The translations under genes and the position numbers were made by a program. 64,000 nucleotides of DNA, taken from assembly GCA_963797635.1 (NCBI GenBank), contig CAWCPZ010000003.1:142637-206636 (forward strand), in the 5' to 3' direction. This DNA is from JAOUEA01 sp963797635. Its GTDB lineage: Bacteria; Actinomycetota; UBA4738; HRBIN12. The notes beneath the pieces are model-generated. The model was given only the letters and a program-made list of their open reading frames with translations, was not told the origin of the DNA and searched no databases. Shown here one piece after another: positions 17,420 through 26,243 of the stretch (position 1 is its first letter; the number at the start of each line of letters is the position of its first letter).

Positions 17420-18565
17420 ATGAGCGAGACGCTCGTCACCAGCATCCCGGCGCTGCAGCCGGGCGAACGGCTCCTGTGCGGCCCCGGGCCGTCCAACGTG
17501 AACCCCAAGGTGCTCGAAGCGATGGGCAACCCGATGAACGGGCACCTCGACCCCGACTTCTGGGACATCCTGGTCGACCTCACCGCCGGGCTCCAGGCGC
17601 TCTGGCAGCGGGCCGACGGACTGTCGCTGTGCTTCAGCGCCTCCGGGACCTCCGGCATGGAAGCCGGCCTCGCGAACCTCACCGAACCCGGCGAGAAGGT
17701 CATCGTGATCCACGCCGGGTTCTTCGGGGCCAGGATCGCCGAGATGGCCAAGCGCGCCGGCACCGAGCTCGTCGAACTCACCGCGCCGCTCGGCCAGATC
17801 GTGCCGCTGGATCAGGTCGAGGAGGCCCTGCGCGCCAACCCCGACACGAGGCTGGTGGCGGTGGTGCACGCCGAGACCTCGACCGGTGTTCGGTACCCGG
17901 TTGCGGAGCTGGGTTCGCTCATGCGGGAAGCGGCGCCCGATGCGCTGCTGATGGTCGACGCCGTGACCTCGCTGGGCGGCGAGCAGGTCTCCCCCACCGA
18001 GTGGAACATCGACTACGCCTACTCGTGCTCGCAGAAGTCGCTGGGCTGCCCACCCGGGCTGAGCCCGTTCACGGTGTCGCCGCGTGCGCTCGAACGGGCC
18101 CGCAACCGCAAGGCGCCCGTCTCGTTCAGCTTCGACATCGACCTGCTGGAGAAGTACTGGGTCGAGCGCCCGATGACCTACCACCACACGATGCCGATCC
18201 TGCAGTACTACGCGCTGTACGAGGGCATCCGGCTCGCCCTCGAGGAGGGCCTGCAGAACCGGTGGGCTCGCCACGAGGACGCCGGCCGCTACTTCCAGCA
18301 GCAGATGCGCGACCGTGGTTACACGTTCCTGTCCGATCCGGACCATCAGCTGTGGGAATTGAGCGCGATCGACGTGCCCGAGGGCGTGGACGGCAAGGAC
18401 ATCCAGTCGACGATCCTGCGCACGTTCAACATCGAGGTGGGCGGCGGCCTCGGCCCCACCGCGCCCCCGATCTGGCGGGTGGGCCTGATGGGCGTGAACG
18501 CCAACCGTGAGACCGCCGACCGGGTGCTGGCGGCCTTCGACGAGGTCCTGCCCCGCTCAGCGTAG
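17420..18565 (+). CDS. Class V glyoxylate aminotransferase (alanine/serine-glyoxylate type)
   Basis: 381 residues, fold type I PLP enzyme of the AGXT/SgaA family. The N-terminus LLCGPGPSNVNPKVLEAMG is the family signature. The PLP Asp/Ser region is LLMVDAVTSLGG, and the Schiff-base Lys is in SCSQKSLGCPPGLSP (about residue 206). It transfers an amino group to glyoxylate giving glycine, from serine (yielding hydroxypyruvate) or alanine. Sequence alone does not settle the donor; in this gene series serine is expected. A GGGAGGGACAG ribosome site precedes the ATG, and the lyase gene follows 8 bases later. Confidence 0.88.
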   Translation: MSETLVTSIPALQPGERLLCGPGPSNVNPKVLEAMGNPMNGHLDPDFWDILVDLTAGLQALWQRADGLSLCFSASGTSGMEAGLANLTEPGEKVIVIHAGFFGARIAEMAKRAGTELVELTAPLGQIVPLDQVEEALRANPDTRLVAVVHAETSTGVRYPVAELGSLMREAAPDALLMVDAVTSLGGEQVSPTEWNIDYAYSCSQKSLGCPPGLSPFTVSPRALERARNRKAPVSFSFDIDLLEKYWVERPMTYHHTMPILQYYALYEGIRLALEEGLQNRWARHEDAGRYFQQQMRDRGYTFLSDPDHQLWELSAIDVPEGVDGKDIQSTILRTFNIEVGGGLGPTAPPIWRVGLMGVNANRETADRVLAAFDEVLPRSA

Positions 18566-18573
18566 GTGCCCTC

Positions 18574-19545
18574 ATGACACGCAAGGACCGGCTCCACCGA
18601 AGCGAACTCGCCGTTCCCGGCACGAACGTGCGCGCCATGGAGAAGGCCGCCACGCTCGATGCCGACGTCGTGTTCCTCGACCTCGAGGACGCCGTGGCGC
18701 CCGACGACAAGGAAGCGGCGCGCGGCAACATCATCGAGGCGCTCGGCGTCAACGACTGGTCGCGAACGGCCGTCAGCGTGCGCATCAACGGGCTCGACAC
18801 CCACTGGTGCTACCGCGACGTCGTCGACGTCGTGGAGGCGCGCGGCCAGGTGCTCGACACCGTGCTGGTGCCCAAGGTGGGCTCGCCCTCCGACGTCGAG
18901 TTCGTGGCGACGCTGCTGGACCAGATCGAGCAACGCAACGGCTGGGAGCCCGGCCGCATCGGCATCCACATCCTGATCGAGACCGCCGCGGGGATGGCCA
19001 ACGTCGAGGCGATCAGCCGGGCTCGGCCCGACCGGCTCGAGGCCATGGTGTTCGGCGTCGCCGACTACGCGGCTTCGGTCCGTGCGCGCACGACGAACAT
19101 CGGCGGGGCCAACCCCGGCTACTCCGTGCTCACCGATCCGTTGCCGCAGACGGGCGCGCGCGAGATCCACTGGGGCGACCAGTGGCACTTCGGGATCAGC
19201 CGCATGGTGGCGGCGTGCCGCGCCGAAGGCCTGCGCCCGATCGACGGTCCGTTCGGCGACTTCAACGACCCGGACGGGTACCGCAGCGCGGCGAGGCGCG
19301 CCGCGGCGCTGGGCTGCGAGGGCAAATGGGCGATCCACCCGTCGCAGGTCGAGTTGGCGAACGAGGTCTTCTCCCCTGGCGAGGACGAGGTCGACCGCGC
19401 GCGCCGGATCCTCCAGGCCATGGAGGACGCAGCGAAGGAGGGCAAGGGCGCCGTCTCGCTCGACGGACGGCTGATCGACGCCGCCTCGATCCGGATGGCG
19501 GAGAACCTGATCCGCCAGGTGGAGCAGATCACCAGCAGGTCGTGA
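18574..19545 (+). CDS. mcl: Malyl-CoA lyase (HpcH/HpaI/CitE family)
   Basis: 323 residues. It would cleave L-malyl-CoA into acetyl-CoA and glyoxylate. Sequence blocks match bona fide malyl-CoA/beta-methylmalyl-CoA lyases: LHRSELAVPGTNVRAMEKAA, VFLDLEDAVAPDDKEAAR (metal Asp/Glu), SVRINGLDTHWCYRDVVD (CoA-binding Arg), HILIETAAGMANVEAI (Glu), FGVADYAASVRARTTNIGG and the C-terminal CEGKWAIHPSQVELANEVF. The match to malyl-CoA lyases of serine-cycle methylotrophs is much closer than to citrate lyase beta subunits. Tight spacing to the flanking genes implies one operon. Confidence 0.9.
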   Translation: MTRKDRLHRSELAVPGTNVRAMEKAATLDADVVFLDLEDAVAPDDKEAARGNIIEALGVNDWSRTAVSVRINGLDTHWCYRDVVDVVEARGQVLDTVLVPKVGSPSDVEFVATLLDQIEQRNGWEPGRIGIHILIETAAGMANVEAISRARPDRLEAMVFGVADYAASVRARTTNIGGANPGYSVLTDPLPQTGAREIHWGDQWHFGISRMVAACRAEGLRPIDGPFGDFNDPDGYRSAARRAAALGCEGKWAIHPSQVELANEVFSPGEDEVDRARRILQAMEDAAKEGKGAVSLDGRLIDAASIRMAENLIRQVEQITSRS

Positions 19546-19613
19546 ACGACCGGCACGACCGCATCCGGTCGCGCCTGAAGGAAGCCCGCAGCCGGGCGCC
19601 GAAGGAGCAGCAG

Positions 19614-20789
19614 ATGGATATCCACGAGTACCAGGCCAAGCAGCTGCTTCGCAGCTACCGGGTGACCACGCCTCGAGGCGAGGTGGTCTACACGTCGAAG
19701 GCGGCCGCTCGCGTCGCCGAGGAGCTCGGCGGCCAGCGATGGGTGGTGAAGGCCCAGATCCATGCGGGTGGGCGCGGCAAGGCCGGTGGCGTGAAGCTGG
19801 GCAACTCCCCCGACAAGATCGCCGAGATCGCCGATCAGATGCTGGGCTCCACGTTGGTCACCGCACAGACCGGTCCCGAGGGCCAGCGGGTCAGCCGCGT
19901 GCTGGTCGAACGTGCCTCGCGGATCGAGCGGGAGTTCTACCTCTCGCTGGTGGTGGACCGTGATTCGCAGCGGATCGTGGTGATCGCCAGCGCTGAGGGC
20001 GGCGTCGACATCGAGGAGGTCGCCGCGTCCGACCCCGGCGCGATCCACACCGAGTACGTGGACCCCGGGGTCGGATTGCTGGACTTCCAGTGCCGCAAGG
20101 TGGCGACCGCGATCGGGCTGGGCAACCGCACCGCCTCGTTCACGCGGCTGCTCAAGCGCATGTACCGGCTCTTCCGCGACCTGGACTGCCTGATGCTCGA
20201 GGTGAACCCCTTCATCGAGACCGAGGACGGCGACCTGGTCGCCCTGGACGCGAAGATGAGCTTCGACGACAACGCGTTGTTCCGCCAGGGCGACGTGGTG
20301 GAGCTGCGCGACTTCGAGGAGGAAGACCCCAAGGAGGTCGAGGCCACCGGCCACGGGCTCAACTACATCGCGCTCGACGGCTCGGTGGGCTGCATCGTGA
20401 ACGGCGCCGGCCTGGCGATGGGGACGATGGACGCGATCGTGCACCACGGCGGGCGCCCGGCGAACTTCCTCGACGTAGGGGGCGGTGCCAGTCCCGAGAA
20501 GATCGCGAACGCCTTCCGGATCGTGCTGCAGGACCCGAACGTGCAGGCGATCCTGGTGAACATCTTCGCGGGCATCAACCGGTGCGATTGGATCGCGCAG
20601 GGCGTGGTGCAGGCGACGCGCGATCAGGCGATCGGCGTCCCGGTGATCGTCCGGTTGGCCGGCACCAACGTGGAGGAAGGCCGGAAGATCCTGGACGAGA
20701 GTGGCCTGGCCCTGATCCAGGCCGACGACCTCGACGACGCCGCGGCCAAGGCCGTGCACGCGGTGAGCGAGCAAGGGGTGCCGGCATGA
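19614..20789 (+). CDS. mtkA: Malate-CoA ligase (malate thiokinase) beta subunit
   Basis: 391 residues, ATP-grasp family shared with succinyl-CoA synthetase SucC. ATP-grasp features are MDIHEYQAKQLLRSYRV, WVVKAQIHAGGRGKAGGVK, MLEVNPFIET and ALDAKMSFDDNAL. The C-terminal half reads LVNIFAGINRCDWIAQGVVQ and IVRLAGTNVEEGRKIL, which follows malate thiokinase (FAGINRCDW, RLAGTN) rather than typical SucC (FGGIVRCD, RLEGTN). With the lyase upstream this supports malate as substrate. ATG at 19614 behind GAAGGAG. Its stop overlaps the start of the alpha subunit (ATGA). Confidence 0.85.
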   Translation: MDIHEYQAKQLLRSYRVTTPRGEVVYTSKAAARVAEELGGQRWVVKAQIHAGGRGKAGGVKLGNSPDKIAEIADQMLGSTLVTAQTGPEGQRVSRVLVERASRIEREFYLSLVVDRDSQRIVVIASAEGGVDIEEVAASDPGAIHTEYVDPGVGLLDFQCRKVATAIGLGNRTASFTRLLKRMYRLFRDLDCLMLEVNPFIETEDGDLVALDAKMSFDDNALFRQGDVVELRDFEEEDPKEVEATGHGLNYIALDGSVGCIVNGAGLAMGTMDAIVHHGGRPANFLDVGGGASPEKIANAFRIVLQDPNVQAILVNIFAGINRCDWIAQGVVQATRDQAIGVPVIVRLAGTNVEEGRKILDESGLALIQADDLDDAAAKAVHAVSEQGVPA

Positions 20790-21685
20790 GCGTGTTCGTG
20801 GACAAGGACTCGAAGGTCATCATCCAGGGCTTCACCGGACAGCACGCCACGTTCCACGCCGAAGAGGCGATGTCGTTCGGGACGAAGGTCGTGGGAGGCG
20901 TCACCCCCGGCAAGGGGGGGACCACCCACCTGGGGTTGCCGGTGTTCAACAGCGTGGCCGAGGCGGTCGAGGAGACCGGCGCCGATGTGTCGGGCATCTT
21001 CGTGCCGCCGGCGCTCGCGACGGACTCCCTGCTGGAAGCGGCCGAGGCCGGCGTGGGGGTGGCGGTGATCATCGCCGACGGGGTCCCCGTCCAGGACATG
21101 GTCCGCACCAAGCGCTACCTCGCGGGGCGTTCGACGCGCATCATCGGACCCAACTCCCCCGGCATCATCACGCCTGGCGCGTGCAAGGTGGGCATCATGC
21201 CGAGCCACATCTACCTGCCGGGGCGCGTGGGCGTGGTGTCGCGAAGCGGCACGCTCAACTACGAGGCCGTCTCGCAGATGACCGCCCGCGGCCTGGGGCA
21301 ATCGACCTGCGTGGGCATCGGCGGCGACCCCGTGAACGGCACCGACTTCAAGACCGTCCTGCAGGCCTTCGAGAACGACGACGAGACCGACGTGGTCGTG
21401 ATGATCGGCGAGATCGGCGGGCAGCAGGAGGTCGAGGCGGCCGCGTGGGCGGCGCAGTACATGTCGAAGCCGCTCGTGGCCTTCATCGCCGGAGTCTCGG
21501 CGCCGCGCGGCCGGCGCATGGGACACGCGGGCGCGGTGATCGCGGGCGAGTCCGACACCGCGAACGCGAAGCTGGACGCGATCGAGGGCCACGGCCACCG
21601 GGTGGTGCGCAACCCGGCCGACATCGGCGAGACCGTGTTCCGCGCCGTCAAGGAGGCCGGCGACCGGGTGGGCGCCGCGTCGTAG
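20786..21685 (+). CDS. mtkB: Malate-CoA ligase (malate thiokinase) alpha subunit
   Basis: 299 residues, the CoA-binding and phospho-His subunit. CoA-binding Rossmann start VIIQGFTGQHATFHAEEA, the conserved TPGKGGTTHLGLPVFNSV, SRSGTLNYEAVSQM and the active-site His in GRRMGHAGAVIAGESDT (about residue 247) are present. SucD and MtkB are hard to tell apart by eye; the assignment follows the MtkA-type partner and the neighbouring malyl-CoA lyase. It activates malate to malyl-CoA with ATP and CoA. Translational coupling (ATGA) to mtkA ensures equal subunit amounts. Confidence 0.83.
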   Translation: MSVFVDKDSKVIIQGFTGQHATFHAEEAMSFGTKVVGGVTPGKGGTTHLGLPVFNSVAEAVEETGADVSGIFVPPALATDSLLEAAEAGVGVAVIIADGVPVQDMVRTKRYLAGRSTRIIGPNSPGIITPGACKVGIMPSHIYLPGRVGVVSRSGTLNYEAVSQMTARGLGQSTCVGIGGDPVNGTDFKTVLQAFENDDETDVVVMIGEIGGQQEVEAAAWAAQYMSKPLVAFIAGVSAPRGRRMGHAGAVIAGESDTANAKLDAIEGHGHRVVRNPADIGETVFRAVKEAGDRVGAAS

Positions 21686-21804
21686 CGGCTCAGGCTCGAG
21701 CAGCGCCCGCTCCACCATCACGCGATCCGATGCTCGCGGAGCGCGCAACGGCGGGCGCATCCGAAGCATCGAACGGTCGACGCTCACGGAAAGGGGCGAA
21801 GACC

Positions 21805-22631
21805 ATGGCCGCACGACTCACCGTCGATCCCACCGTTGGCCCGCCCGACGCTGCGCGACCGGTTCGAACGCGACGGGTTCGTCCGGATCACGGGCGCGCT
21901 CACGGACGCCGAGGTGACACGGTACCGGCGTGCCGTGGATCGGGTGGCGGCCGAACACGGCTCCGAGGGCACGATGCTGCATCGGTTGGCGTTCCTCGGC
22001 GACGATCCGTCATTCGTCAAGCTGCTTGACCATCGTGCCACGTTGCCGTTGGTGCGGCAGGTGCTGGGCGACAACATCCACTGCTACCACTGCCACCTGG
22101 ACGTCCACCCTGGTGCCGAGACGCCCCGGGATGTGTGGCTGTGGCATCAGGACGGCGGCGTGGTGAACCGGGACCTGGAGACCTCACCCCGGCCGCGGCT
22201 GTCGGTCAAGGTGGCGTTCTTCCTGTCCGACGTGTCGATCCCGGGCCGCGGAAACCTGGTGGTACTCCCCGGCTCACAACGGACCGACCGGATGGAGCCA
22301 CCCGCCGACAGATCGAACGACCTGCCGGGCGCTCAGCCGATCCTGGCGGCGGCGGGCGACGCCGTGATGTTCGATCGCCGCCTCTGGCACATGCGCAGCC
22401 CCAACACGAGCGACGTCACCCGGAGGGTGCTGTTCCTGGCGTACACCTACCGGTGGATCCGGCCGCGCGACGACATGCCGATACCCACGGACGGTGGTGG
22501 CGGCGGCAACGACCGTCCAGCGGCAGCTCCTGGGGATCCCCGACGCCGCCGTCGACCACTGGTCCCTGGGCGAGCCGCCCGCGCTCGCCGATCGGCCTCA
22601 CGCCACTCCTTCGTCGGGACCGGCGCGGTAG
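21805..22631 (+). CDS. PhyH-type Fe(II)/2-oxoglutarate dioxygenase, two frame breaks
   Basis: About 275 residues of the phytanoyl-CoA dioxygenase family. The N-terminus RDRFERDGFVRITGALTDAE is typical. The iron ligands are HxD in LWHQDGG and a distal His in RRLWHMRSPN, with a later Arg (RRVLFLAYTYRW) to bind 2-oxoglutarate. I take the ATG at 21805, behind GGAAAGGGGCGAAG; it needs one frame change near 21832. A second change near 22495 gives the ending ATTVQRQLLGIPDAAVDHWS with stop at 22631. It overlaps the convergent HNH gene by 34 bases. The substrate is unknown; it follows mtkB by 119 bases and may or may not belong to the same unit. Confidence 0.75.
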
Positions 22632-23716
22632 CGGATGCCGCTCGGCCGGTGCCACGTGACGTCGCCGTCGTCGGTGCGCGCGATCGACCATCCGTGCTCG
22701 TGCACCAGCTTGTGATGGAACGAGCAGACGAGGATGAGGTTGTCGAGATCGGTGGTGCCGCCGCGCGACCACCATTCGATGTGATGGGCCTGCGTGAACC
22801 GCCGGGCGTCGCACCCGGGGAACCGGCAGGCGTCGTCGCGATGCCGGAGCTGGCGCATCATCCAGGCCGACGGTTCGCGGGCGAGTCGACCGACCCCCGC
22901 CACCGTGCCGTCGGGTCGTTCGAGCACCATCTGGACGCGCGCGTTGCACAGCAGCCGCTGCGCCGTGGAGCCGCCGATCACCGGCCCGTCCTCGATCAAG
23001 GCGTTGGCGTCGACACCCTCGAGCACGTCGATGTCGGCATGGACCACGATCGTGGCTCGGTCCTGATCCTCGTCACCGGCGAGGCGGGCGGAGCACAGCG
23101 CGACGAGCGCGTCGGCCCGGCGGCTGCCCACGAACCGGTCGGACTCCTCCCCGGGCATGACGGGGATCTGGTCGCCGAGCCGATCGAGCGCCTTCGCCAC
23201 CACGGCCCCCTGCGCCGACGGGAGTTCGCCGTCGATCACGAACCGCTGGCCCTCGTCGGCGACCTTCCACTGCAACCAGCGTGTGCGTTCGGCTTCGGCG
23301 GCCTGCTCGTCGCGATGCGCCACCTGCAGGTCGCCCGCTCGCCTGATCGCGCCCGAGGAGACCCCTTGGGCCCAACGCACGAGCGCGTCTTCATCGTCGA
23401 AGGAGGCGAACCGGGTGAGCTCGACGACCTTGTCGATGCCGAGATCGCCACGCGCGAGCGCGTGAGCGGTGGCGGGCAACGTGGGGAGCGCCCGGCCGGC
23501 GCCGAGCAGCCGGTCGGCCTTCCAGCGGGAGACGTCCAGCGCCATCGACGTCCACTGAGCCATGTCGTGGGCGCCGTCTTCGACCCAGGCCTGCCGGGTC
23601 TCGAGCTGGGCGAGGACCTCCAGCAGTTCGCGCTGACGTTCGGCGATCTCGCGGTGCAGGGTCTGGACGCGGCCGATGAGGTCCTGCGTGTCGGTGAGCA
23701 GTGGATCCACGTGCAT
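22598..23716 (-). CDS. DUF222/13E12-repeat family HNH endonuclease
   Basis: 372 residues. The N-terminal alpha-helical DUF222 region (MHVDPLLTDTQDLIGRVQTL onwards, GAGRALPTLPATAHALARGD) is followed by a C-terminal HNH domain: CRFPGCDARRFTQAHHIEWW, GGTTDLDNLILVCSFHHKLV. The paired His and Asn of the HNH motif and zinc-binding Cys are in place. Such genes are numerous in Actinomycetota, and their biological role is not known. The gene diverges from the LigD-type polymerase gene, with a LexA-like box in the 101-base gap, so DNA-damage induction is likely. Confidence 0.9.
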   Translation of the reverse strand: MHVDPLLTDTQDLIGRVQTLHREIAERQRELLEVLAQLETRQAWVEDGAHDMAQWTSMALDVSRWKADRLLGAGRALPTLPATAHALARGDLGIDKVVELTRFASFDDEDALVRWAQGVSSGAIRRAGDLQVAHRDEQAAEAERTRWLQWKVADEGQRFVIDGELPSAQGAVVAKALDRLGDQIPVMPGEESDRFVGSRRADALVALCSARLAGDEDQDRATIVVHADIDVLEGVDANALIEDGPVIGGSTAQRLLCNARVQMVLERPDGTVAGVGRLAREPSAWMMRQLRHRDDACRFPGCDARRFTQAHHIEWWSRGGTTDLDNLILVCSFHHKLVHEHGWSIARTDDGDVTWHRPSGIRYRAGPDEGVA

Positions 23717-23760
23717 CCGTTCCGGGGGAGGACGGGTGGTGGACGACGCTGCATGCTACT

Positions 23761-23774
23761 CGAACATACGTTCG
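23761..23774. promoter_or_regulatory. LexA-type SOS box
   Basis: CGAACATACGTTCG is a perfect match to the actinobacterial/Gram-positive LexA consensus CGAAC-N4-GTTCG. It lies 45 bases upstream of the DUF222-HNH start and 44 bases before the LigD-type polymerase ATG on the other strand, so it could control both. Confidence 0.75.
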
Positions 23775-23817
23775 GATGTCAAGCCCCACGGCGCCGGACA
23801 GGTAACGTGGCTCTCCC

Positions 23818-24943
23818 ATGGCGACACCGGCGACCTCGATCGAGGTGCAGGGGCGGGAGATCCGCGTCACGAACCCCGACAAGGTGTACTTCCCCGACGC
23901 CGAGGGCGGCCCGATCACGAAGCTCGAGGTGGTGGAGTACTGGGCCGCGGTGGCCGAAGCCGCGCTTCACGGCTGCCGTGACCGCCCGGAGATCCTGCAC
24001 CGCTTCCCCGCGGGGGTGGCCGACGACGGCGAGGGCTCCTTCTATCAGAAGCGCATCCCCAAGGGGTCGCCCGAGTGGGTGCAGACCGCCACCGTGATGT
24101 TCCCGAGCGGACGCACCGCCGCGATGCCGGTGATGGCCGACGAAGCGGCGCTGGTCTGGGCCGCGACGCTGGGCTGCCTGGAATGCAATCCCTGGCCGGT
24201 ACGTGCCGACGACGTCGCTCACCCCGATGAGTTACGGGTGGACCTCGACCCCACGCCCGGTGTGCCGTGGGACGACGTGCGGAGGGTGGCGCTGATGTCG
24301 CGCGACGTCCTGGCCGAACACGGACTCACCGGGTTCCCGAAGACCAGCGGCAAACGGGGCCTGCACATCAACGCCCGGGTGGAGCGAGGGAACGGCTTCA
24401 CGGCGACGCGGCGCGCGGCGCTGGCCTTCGCGCGCGAGGTGGAGCGGCGCATGCCGGGCATCGCCACCACCGCGTGGTGGAAGGAAGAACGTCAGGGCGT
24501 GTTCCTCGACTACAACCAGAACGCGCGCGACCGCACCGTGGCGAGTGCGTATTCGGTCCGGCCCATGCCCGACGCTCGCGTGTCGACACCGCTGGCTTGG
24601 GACGAGGTGGCCGACGTCGATCCCTCGCGCTTCACGGTGCGGACCGTGCCCGGCCGGTTGCGCGAGATCGGCGATCCGGGTGCCGGGATCGATCGAGCAC
24701 GTGGGCAGCCTCGACGCATTGCTGGCGCTCGCAGAGCAGGACGCCGCCGGCGGCCTGGGCGATGCGCCGTGGCCACCGCATTTCCCGAAGGGCGACGACG
24801 AACCGGTGCGGGTGAACCCCTCCCGCGCGAAGAAGATCGCCGAATGGGAGGAGATGAAGCGCCAAGGTCTGGGCGGCGATCGAGGCCAGGGAAGCCAGGG
24901 CCGTGGCCAGGGCCGTCGCCGGAAAGAGCCGGGTTCGGCCTAG
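23818..24943 (+). CDS. LigD-type DNA polymerase/primase (AEP, PrimPol family), frame broken
   Basis: About 375 residues, a stand-alone version of the polymerase domain of LigD that fills gaps during non-homologous end joining. Motifs are visible: REIRVTNPDKVYFPDAEGG, the metal-binding ELRVDLDPTPGVPWDDV (DxD), TSGKRGLHINARVE and VFLDYNQNARDRTVASAYSV. One frame change near 24690 (one extra base) leads to SIEHVGSLDALLALAEQDA and a Lys/Arg/Gly-rich tail ending at 24943. The ATG at 23818 lies just after the LexA box region. It overlaps the convergent DNA ligase gene by four bases. Confidence 0.87.
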
Positions 24944-26022
24944 CCGTCCGTCGGTTCGGGCCACGCGGGCGGTTCGGCCCCCGGGATCTGGTCGAAGGTG
25001 CAGCTCGCGGGCTCGCGGTCGTCGCGCCAGCGGACGAAGCTCGCGGCGTGGCGGAACCGCCCGTACTGCACCCGGTCGATCGTGACCTCGCAGACCAGCA
25101 CCGGTTGCAGGGTGATCCACGCGGTGTCCTTGCCGGCGCTCCACCGGCTCTGCCCGCCCGGCGCGCGACCACCCTCGAAGCTGTCGCCGCCTTCGAGCGG
25201 TCGCAACTGTTCGAGGATGTCCCGTCGCTCCTTCGCCTTGAACGAGGACGTGTGCCCGACGTAGTGCAGCGTGCCGTCGCCGTCGTACAGGCCGAGCAAC
25301 AGCGCGCCGATCCCGTCGCCGGTCTTCGACAGGCGGTAGCCGCCCACGACGCAGTCGAGCGTGGAGCGATGCTTCACCTTGATCCAACCGCGCTCGCCCG
25401 ACAGGTACGGCTGCTCGGCACGTTTGGCGATGATGCCGTCCTGGCCGATGCCCGCGTCGTCGGCGAACCAGCCGCGCGCCACCTCCGGATCGTCGGTCCA
25501 GGGAGCGGCCAACACCGTGGGCCCGGTGGGCACGTCGTCCAGGGAACCGGGCGCGGCCTCCCATCCCATCGCCGAGGCCAGCGTCGCGAGTCGCTCGCGC
25601 CGTTCGGCGAGCGGGACCTCGGCGAGCCCTTCGTCCCCGAGCCACAGCAGGTCGAACACGATCAAGGTGGCGGGGATCTCGCCGGCGAGCTTGCGCACCC
25701 GCGACTCGGCAGGGTGCAGCCGCAGCTGCAGTTCGTCGAAGTCCATCCGGCCCGGCGCCACCCGCACGATCTCGGCGTCGGCCACGAACGGTCCGTGGCT
25801 CGCATCGCGTTCCAGCAGCTCGAGCAACTCCGGGAAGTACCGTCCCAGGGGTCTGCCGTCGCGGCTCGCGAGGCGCGCGGTGCCGTCGGTGTCGATCGCG
25901 ACGATCGTCCGGAACCCGTCCCACTTGGGCTCGTAGGTCCAGCCATCACCGATGGGCATGTCCGGTTGGACCTTGGCGAGCATCGGCGCCGGAAGATCGC
26001 CGGCGATCGTGCGCTTCGGCAT
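24940..26022 (-). CDS. ATP-dependent DNA ligase (LigC/LigD-ligase type)
   Basis: 360 residues. It seals nicks using ATP. The adenylation Lys is in motif I, YEPKWDGFRTI (about residue 33); motif III is FVADAEIVRV, motif IV DGIIAKRAEQPY and motif V GWIKVKHRSTLDCVV. An OB-fold follows (LHYVGHTSSF to VCEVTIDRVQYGRFRH). The size and order match stand-alone LigC-like ligases. It is convergent with the LigD-type polymerase, so the two activities that LigD fuses in other bacteria are encoded side by side. No Ku gene lies in the window. Start ATG 26022. Confidence 0.92.
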   Translation of the reverse strand: MPKRTIAGDLPAPMLAKVQPDMPIGDGWTYEPKWDGFRTIVAIDTDGTARLASRDGRPLGRYFPELLELLERDASHGPFVADAEIVRVAPGRMDFDELQLRLHPAESRVRKLAGEIPATLIVFDLLWLGDEGLAEVPLAERRERLATLASAMGWEAAPGSLDDVPTGPTVLAAPWTDDPEVARGWFADDAGIGQDGIIAKRAEQPYLSGERGWIKVKHRSTLDCVVGGYRLSKTGDGIGALLLGLYDGDGTLHYVGHTSSFKAKERRDILEQLRPLEGGDSFEGGRAPGGQSRWSAGKDTAWITLQPVLVCEVTIDRVQYGRFRHAASFVRWRDDREPASCTFDQIPGAEPPAWPEPTDG

Positions 26023-26136
26023 GGGCCGACCCTATCGCGCGCCGGACCACGACCTCATGCGGGCAGCCGCGCCGAGCCCAGGGTTGCCCCCACGCGCACC
26101 ACGCCGGTCGTCTTCGCGCACGAGATGGCGCCCATG

Positions 26137-26150
26137 TCACCATCCGGTGA
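26137..26150. promoter_or_regulatory. Short inverted repeat TCACC-ATCC-GGTGA
   Basis: Perfect 5-bp arms with a four-base centre, located in the 221-base gap between the divergent DNA ligase and the small hypothetical gene. It could be an operator or a small hairpin; nothing else in the gap is recognisable. Confidence 0.3.
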
Positions 26151-26243
26151 CGATTGGCGATCATGCGGCCAGTGGGGGATGCGTGCGACGGCGGAACGTG
26201 CAACGGTGGGAGCGCTCCACCCCCGCGAACGAAGGAGCTCCCC

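Noticed and set aside
19614..21685. Succinyl-CoA synthetase (sucCD) as the identity of the two ligase subunits
   Set aside because: MtkA-type motifs (FAGINRCDW, RLAGTN) and the adjacent malyl-CoA lyase, aminotransferase and PEP carboxylase fit malate-CoA ligase better. I kept this as the main alternative for the alpha subunit.
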